The position numbers and the translations under genes are program-made. Shown here one piece after another: positions 5,540-9,349 of a DNA stretch of 9,349 nt (position 1 is its first letter; each line of letters starts with the position of its first letter). The notes beneath the pieces are model-generated. The model ran no database searches and was not told the origin of the DNA. It worked only from the letters and a program-made list of their open reading frames with translations. This DNA is from Pseudomonadota bacterium (GTDB lineage: Bacteria; Pseudomonadota; Alphaproteobacteria; Rhizobiales; Devosiaceae), in the NCBI GenBank assembly GCA_023433985.1, contig JAEYTN010000499.1, positions 1 to 9,349 of the forward strand, given 5' to 3'.

Positions 5540-8500
5540 TTACGCATCGAACTCCCCCGTCGCGGCCGCCCCCGGACCGAACTCGGCCGAGAGCTGGCTG
5601 ACGCTGAAGACGAAGGACGCCGGCAGCGCCCCGAAATCGGCGAGCTGCGCCGCCGCCGGATAGCTCGCCACGGGCGCCGAAACCTCGATCTCCCGCACCG
5701 GCGTCGCGCCGTCGAAGATCGTCACCCGATAAGCCTCGGGCGCGAAATCGAGCCCCACCTCGAGCGCCGCCCAGCTGCCGGTATCGGCACGCGAGCGCCG
5801 CACCCAGCCCAGGGTCACGTCGCCCGCGCCGTCACGCGACGCCTGCAGATGCCCCGGCGCCAGCGGCAGCAATGGCCCGAGCCCCACCTCGCCCGCGAAC
5901 CCCGTCCCCTCGGCGTCACGCCGGCCGGCAAAGGCCCGGAGCGCCAGCGTGTCGCCGACCCAGCCGGGGTCCACCGGCAGCACCGCCACCGCCTCGTCGA
6001 GCACGATGACCCGGGCGCCCGCCACCGCCGTCCCTGTCGCCGTGCCGCCCTGCCCACGCAAGAGCCGCGTCAGCCGATACGTCCCGGTCGCGACCAGTTC
6101 GGCGCCGGCAAAGCCGATCGCCTCCCGGCCCGCCTCCGTCTCGACCGCGATCCGGTTGCTCCCCGCCAGCGCCGCGACGTCGTCGACGTTGGCCAGGTGG
6201 CCGCCGAAGAGTTTCACTGTCAGCCCCTGCCCATCCCACAGGTGCAGCGGCCCCGCGCCGAGCGGATCGAGCAGTTCGCCCATCGCCGCCGGCCGCGTCA
6301 GCCGCGCCAGCGTCGCCCCGGTTGATGCCAGTTGCACTTCCACCCGGCCCGGCCACGGCGAAGCCCACGCCGCCAGCAGCAGCCGCGATGTGCCGGGCGA
6401 GGCCACCTCTCCCGGCAGATGCACCGCCACCACCAGCGGCTCGGGCACCGGCACCGGCGCCGCGCCCGGCCGCGACGGCCGCTCGCCCAGCACCGCCGGA
6501 TGCAGCACCGGCGGCACCGCCCGGGCCGACAGTTTTCGCGCCAGCCCGTCGCGGATCTCGGTGATCTCGAACGGCCCCTCGCCCTCGCCATCCACCGCGA
6601 TCACGTCGCCGACCTCGAGCGACGCGAACGAGGGCGGCAACGTCAGCTCCAGGGTGTCGCGGGCGGCACTCTGCGCCACCAGCGCCCGCTCTGCCGCCAC
6701 CCGGGCTCCCGCAGCCTCGAGCACCAGCCCGGAATCGCTGCCCACCACCGCCCCGCCGCCGGCTCGCACCGCCGTCGCCGTGCCCGCCAGGTAGTCGCGC
6801 TCGCGGTCGGCATAACCCAGCGCCAGCCGTCCCACCGTCTCGGACGGATCGGGCCGTCGGCGCGAGCGCATCGGCCCATCGTCCGCCACCACGTCGTCCA
6901 CGGCCACCGCGTCGCGCGCCGAAGCCCGTACCAGCGTCAGCCCGTCCTCGCCGTCACGCACCGACAGCCCCGATGCCGCGATCGCCCCCGCCAGCGCGTC
7001 GCGCGCCGACACCACACCCTCTACCGCCAGCCCGTGCACCAGCGGCAAGGTCGCCGCACCCGACAGCGCAGTGCCCCAATCGGCCGCCACGGCAGCCGCC
7101 AGTTCGTCGCTCGCGAGCGCCCCGAGCCGCCCCGTCAGCCAGTGCCCGGCCGGGTGGTTCGCCGCGTCCGACCAGGTCTCGGCATCCGACGGAAACGCCG
7201 GATAGGGCCGCGCATCCCAGGTCCATGCCGACACGCGCTCCACCATCGGCCTCGCCGCCCAATAAGTCAGCGCCGCGCGGAGGAACTGTCGCTGCATCAA
7301 CCCATCCGGTGCGCCCGACGAGAAATACGGCCGCCCGCCCTCGGCGCTCTTTTCATCGGGGAACACGTTGGGCTGGTTCGCGCCCTTGTCGACCGCCCCG
7401 CAGCCGAGCTCGGTGAACCATACCGGCTTCGAGCCCGGCACCCACGCGGTCGGCGTCTCCGAACGCACCCCGCCCACCCGGTCGTGATGCGCGTTACCCC
7501 ACCAGCCGGCAACGTCCTTGAACCGCCAGACCCAGTCTTCGCCATCTGTCCCGTCGACAATCGGCGTCCGCACCCCGGCCAGCCGGTCGGCGTCCGAGGC
7601 GTAGAACCAGTCGAACCCCTCGCCCCCCGCCATCCCGGCGGTGAGATAGCCGAGGTCGTGCGGCCCGTCCCACAACGCCGCATCGGCGTGCCCCTCCCCG
7701 TCCCGCCAGTCGGTCACCGGCATGTAGTTGTCGATCCCCACCGCATCGATGTGGTCCGAGGCCCAGAGCGGATCGAGGTGGAAATGCTTGTCGCCCGGCG
7801 TGTCGGCCGGCTGGAACCCGTGATACTCGCTCCAGTCCGCCGCGTAGGTCAGCGCCACGTCGGGCGCCAGCGCCTTCGCCTCGGCCGCCAGCGTCACCAG
7901 CGCGTCGACGAACGGGAAACCCCCGCCTTCGTCGCGCACCGTCGTCAGCCCCACCATCTCGGAAGCCAGCACGAGCGCATCCGCCCCGGCCTGCTGCGCC
8001 AGCGCCGCGTAGTGCCGCACCATCCGCCTCAACCCCCAGCCCGGGGCCGAGCCGACGAACGCCGGCACATCCGCCGCCGTCCCGCCGATCCGCCCGCGCC
8101 AGGGATAGGCCGGCTGCCCCATCGGGTTGTCCGCCGGAATGTCCATCAGCAGCATCGGGTAGAGCGTCACCCCGAGCCCGCGCGCCTTGAGGTCCGCGAT
8201 CGCCGCCCGCACCGCCGCATCCGACGGCGTGCCACCATAGGCCGGCCCGCCCCCGTGCTGGCTCACCACCTGCGCCGCTCCGCGCGAAACCCCCGCGACG
8301 CTCCAGCTACCCCCCTTCACCGCGCGGTCGGCCGCCTCCACCTTGGGCCGGACCGTGCAGTGGCCGGCGCGCAGGTCGTCGCCGAACCAGCTCACCACCA
8401 GCGCGACATGCTCGAGGTTGGGGCAGAGCGCCTGCAACTCGTCGATCGACAGCGTCCAGTCGCTCACTACCGCCGACTGGTGCGCGTTCTCCACCCCGGC

Positions 8501-9184
8501 CGCGCCGGGCCTTAGCACCCGCACGCGCGGCACCGGGTCGTAGCCGAACTCCGTCGCCCCGGGGATCACCGTCACCGAGCGGATCATCGGTTCGAGCTCG
8601 CCCACCACGCGGCACAGCTCGGCCGTGATGTTGGGCACCCGGTTGCCGAACTCGCCGAGCGGCAGCCGCTCGAACACCAGGTAGCAGAGCCCGCGATAAG
8701 CCGGCGCCACCCCCTGCTTCGCCTCGATCAGGCTGTCGACCCCCTGGCCCTCGGTCCCGCGATAGAACCGCGCATTCACCCCCTCGAGCTCGAGCAGTTG
8801 CCCGTCCGCCCACACGCGCCCGAGCCGATGCACCTCGCCCTCGCAGAAGGCCACGGCGAAGCTCGCGCAGATTTCGGCGTCCTCCGGCGGCGCAGTCCCC
8901 TTGCCGCCCCGATGCTCGGCCGGAATCTCCTCGAGCTCGGTCGCCCAGATGATGTTCCCCGCCAGCCGGCTCCACCCATACAGCCGCGGCACCGCCCCGC
9001 CTTCGGACGAGCCCTGCAGCCGGATATCCGGCCGCACCGCCGCCTGCGGCTTCTCGCCGAACAGCGCCGTATCCACCGCCGACCCCGCCAGCGCCCCCAG
9101 AGCTCGCCCGATAGTCGCCCCAATCGGCCCACCCACCGCGCCGCCAACGACCTGGCCGGCAAGGGATAGTGCAAGAGTTGCCAA
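5540..9184 (-). CDS. GTA/phage baseplate host-specificity protein with TIM-barrel domain (RcGTA orfg15-like 'megatron')
   Basis: A 1214-residue structural tail protein. The N-terminus is a Gly/Ala-rich hydrophobic segment (about 1-43) typical of this family, followed by a hub-like region with PRLYGWSRLAGNIIWATELE (67-86) and a conserved cysteine-containing ASFAVAFCEGEV (108-118). A TIM-barrel glycoside-hydrolase-like domain covers roughly 300-690; its hallmarks include YAADWSEYHGF (447-457), IDAVGIDNYMPVTDWRDG (479-496) and WFTELGCGAVDKGANQPNVF (589-608). A phage-tail domain follows (about 730-910), and the C-terminal region contains LLRGQGGT (from 1041). Length and order agree with RcGTA orfg15, which builds the distal tail hub and is thought to contact the recipient cell. 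The barrel may be structural or sugar-binding rather than catalytic. The start is TTG at 9184, supported by GGAGG six bases upstream. The stop TAA (5542-5540) overlaps the possible upstream ATG of the next gene. The gene is intact, with no frameshift. Confidence 0.93.
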   Translation of the reverse strand: MATLALSLAGQVVGGAVGGPIGATIGRALGALAGSAVDTALFGEKPQAAVRPDIRLQGSSEGGAVPRLYGWSRLAGNIIWATELEEIPAEHRGGKGTAPPEDAEICASFAVAFCEGEVHRLGRVWADGQLLELEGVNARFYRGTEGQGVDSLIEAKQGVAPAYRGLCYLVFERLPLGEFGNRVPNITAELCRVVGELEPMIRSVTVIPGATEFGYDPVPRVRVLRPGAAGVENAHQSAVVSDWTLSIDELQALCPNLEHVALVVSWFGDDLRAGHCTVRPKVEAADRAVKGGSWSVAGVSRGAAQVVSQHGGGPAYGGTPSDAAVRAAIADLKARGLGVTLYPMLLMDIPADNPMGQPAYPWRGRIGGTAADVPAFVGSAPGWGLRRMVRHYAALAQQAGADALVLASEMVGLTTVRDEGGGFPFVDALVTLAAEAKALAPDVALTYAADWSEYHGFQPADTPGDKHFHLDPLWASDHIDAVGIDNYMPVTDWRDGEGHADAALWDGPHDLGYLTAGMAGGEGFDWFYASDADRLAGVRTPIVDGTDGEDWVWRFKDVAGWWGNAHHDRVGGVRSETPTAWVPGSKPVWFTELGCGAVDKGANQPNVFPDEKSAEGGRPYFSSGAPDGLMQRQFLRAALTYWAARPMVERVSAWTWDARPYPAFPSDAETWSDAANHPAGHWLTGRLGALASDELAAAVAADWGTALSGAATLPLVHGLAVEGVVSARDALAGAIAASGLSVRDGEDGLTLVRASARDAVAVDDVVADDGPMRSRRRPDPSETVGRLALGYADRERDYLAGTATAVRAGGGAVVGSDSGLVLEAAGARVAAERALVAQSAARDTLELTLPPSFASLEVGDVIAVDGEGEGPFEITEIRDGLARKLSARAVPPVLHPAVLGERPSRPGAAPVPVPEPLVVAVHLPGEVASPGTSRLLLAAWASPWPGRVEVQLASTGATLARLTRPAAMGELLDPLGAGPLHLWDGQGLTVKLFGGHLANVDDVAALAGSNRIAVETEAGREAIGFAGAELVATGTYRLTRLLRGQGGTATGTAVAGARVIVLDEAVAVLPVDPGWVGDTLALRAFAGRRDAEGTGFAGEVGLGPLLPLAPGHLQASRDGAGDVTLGWVRRSRADTGSWAALEVGLDFAPEAYRVTIFDGATPVREIEVSAPVASYPAAAQLADFGALPASFVFSVSQLSAEFGPGAAATGEFDA

Positions 9185-9190
9185 GGCGGC

Positions 9191-9195
9191 CCTCC
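9191..9195 (-). promoter_or_regulatory. Ribosome binding site fixing a TTG start for the large tail protein
   Basis: GGAGG on the minus strand, six bases (GCCGCC) before the TTG at 9184-9182. No ATG or GTG that would keep the family's hydrophobic N-terminus (ATLALSLAGQVVGG) is better placed. Confidence 0.65.
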
Positions 9196-9234
9196 GTTAG
9201 TTCAAGACAATGAGGCAAAGCGGACCGCAACCCG

Positions 9235-9263
9235 GATCCTCCCCCGCTTCGCGGCGGAGGATC
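9235..9263 (-). other. Strong intercistronic hairpin at the peptidase stop codon
   Basis: GATCCTCCCCCGC (9235-9247) and GCGGCGGAGGATC (9251-9263) form a 13-bp stem with one mismatch and a three-base loop. It overlaps the TGA (9264-9262) of the upstream peptidase gene. No T-run follows on the minus strand (CGGGTTGCGG follows), so it is not a classical intrinsic terminator. It may stabilise mRNA ends or partly reduce read-through within the GTA operon, or be an operon-internal repeat. Confidence 0.5.
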
Positions 9264-9349
9264 ACGAGCCTAAGCGCAGTGGAAACGCCATCACCCCCAC
9301 CACCCGCCGCGCCCACCCGTCGGTGAGGTTTCCCTCCACCACCCCGAGC
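9262..9349 (-). CDS. 3' end of a probable GTA/phage NlpC/P60 peptidase (RcGTA orfg14-like), truncated by the window edge
   Basis: Only 28 codons are visible, read on the minus strand from 9348 to the TGA at 9264-9262: LGVVEGNLTDGWARR followed by VVGVMAFPLRLGS. This is the only frame without an early stop that gives a plausible C-terminus. It fits the family ending I recall for phage/GTA NlpC/P60 cell-wall peptidases, where VVE...L..W.RR is followed by ...AF.FP. The position, directly upstream of the orfg15-like gene, is the place where orfg14 lies in RcGTA. These enzymes cut peptidoglycan during DNA delivery or tail passage. The catalytic Cys/His residues lie outside the window, so the call rests on a short tail and synteny. 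The gap to the next gene is 77 bp and contains a strong hairpin. Confidence 0.6.
   Translation of the reverse strand, partial: LGVVEGNLTDGWARRVVGVMAFPLRLGS

Noticed and set aside
6332..8515. 727-codon plus-strand open frame
   Set aside because: Shadow of the large tail gene; composition is Arg/His/Pro-dominated with no domain logic.
5540..9184. Secreted bacterial glycosidase, from the TIM-barrel part
   Set aside because: Family architecture, the lack of a signal peptide and the neighbours show a GTA/phage baseplate protein; the barrel is part of that.
8307..9230. 307-codon minus-strand frame overlapping the start of the tail gene
   Set aside because: Out-of-frame low-complexity Gly/Arg/Ala translation; the true frame carries the family's conserved segments.

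Overview
The window is a high-GC chromosomal segment from an alphaproteobacterium, most likely of the order Hyphomicrobiales (Rhizobiales). The evidence is a gene-transfer-agent (GTA) type tail module, a FeuP/FeuQ-type two-component system with a FeuN-like periplasmic protein, and a 17-kDa-antigen-like lipoprotein. The palindromic intergenic repeats remind me of Devosia and relatives, but genus is a guess. No tRNA, rRNA, CRISPR array, transposase or integrase is visible.

Layout. All genes but one are on the minus strand, so transcription runs from high to low coordinates. At 9262-9349 lie the last 28 codons of a gene whose C-terminus fits GTA/phage NlpC/P60 peptidases (RcGTA orfg14 type). Next, 5540-9184 encodes the large GTA baseplate/host-specificity protein with a TIM-barrel domain (RcGTA orfg15, 'megatron'). 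A small hydrophobic protein at 5272-5448 (or from 5547) follows; it could be holin-like. This looks like the distal end of a GTA-type structural cluster.

The next block is regulatory: a small exported protein (4890-5186, FeuN-like), an OmpR-family response regulator (4132-4791, FeuP-like) and a membrane histidine kinase (2341-3837, FeuQ-like). In Sinorhizobium, FeuN is a periplasmic modulator that restrains FeuPQ signalling, so the three genes can be read as brake, regulator and sensor. A candidate promoter with TTCA direct repeats at 10-11 bp spacing precedes feuN. The regulator and kinase genes are separated by 294 bp, filled largely by two repeats: a short 'TCATCCT...AGGACGA' element and a 163-bp inverted-repeat element with about 50-bp arms.

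The remaining genes are an outer-membrane-type lipoprotein (1818-2288), a 402-residue alpha-helical protein of unknown function (506-1714), and, convergent with it on the plus strand, the 3' part of an unrecognised gene (1-513). The stops of the last two overlap in an 8-bp antisense overlap. I see no clear new defence or mobile system. The most interesting points are the feuN-feuP-feuQ arrangement with its candidate operator, the palindrome between regulator and kinase, and the small membrane gene at the end of the GTA module.
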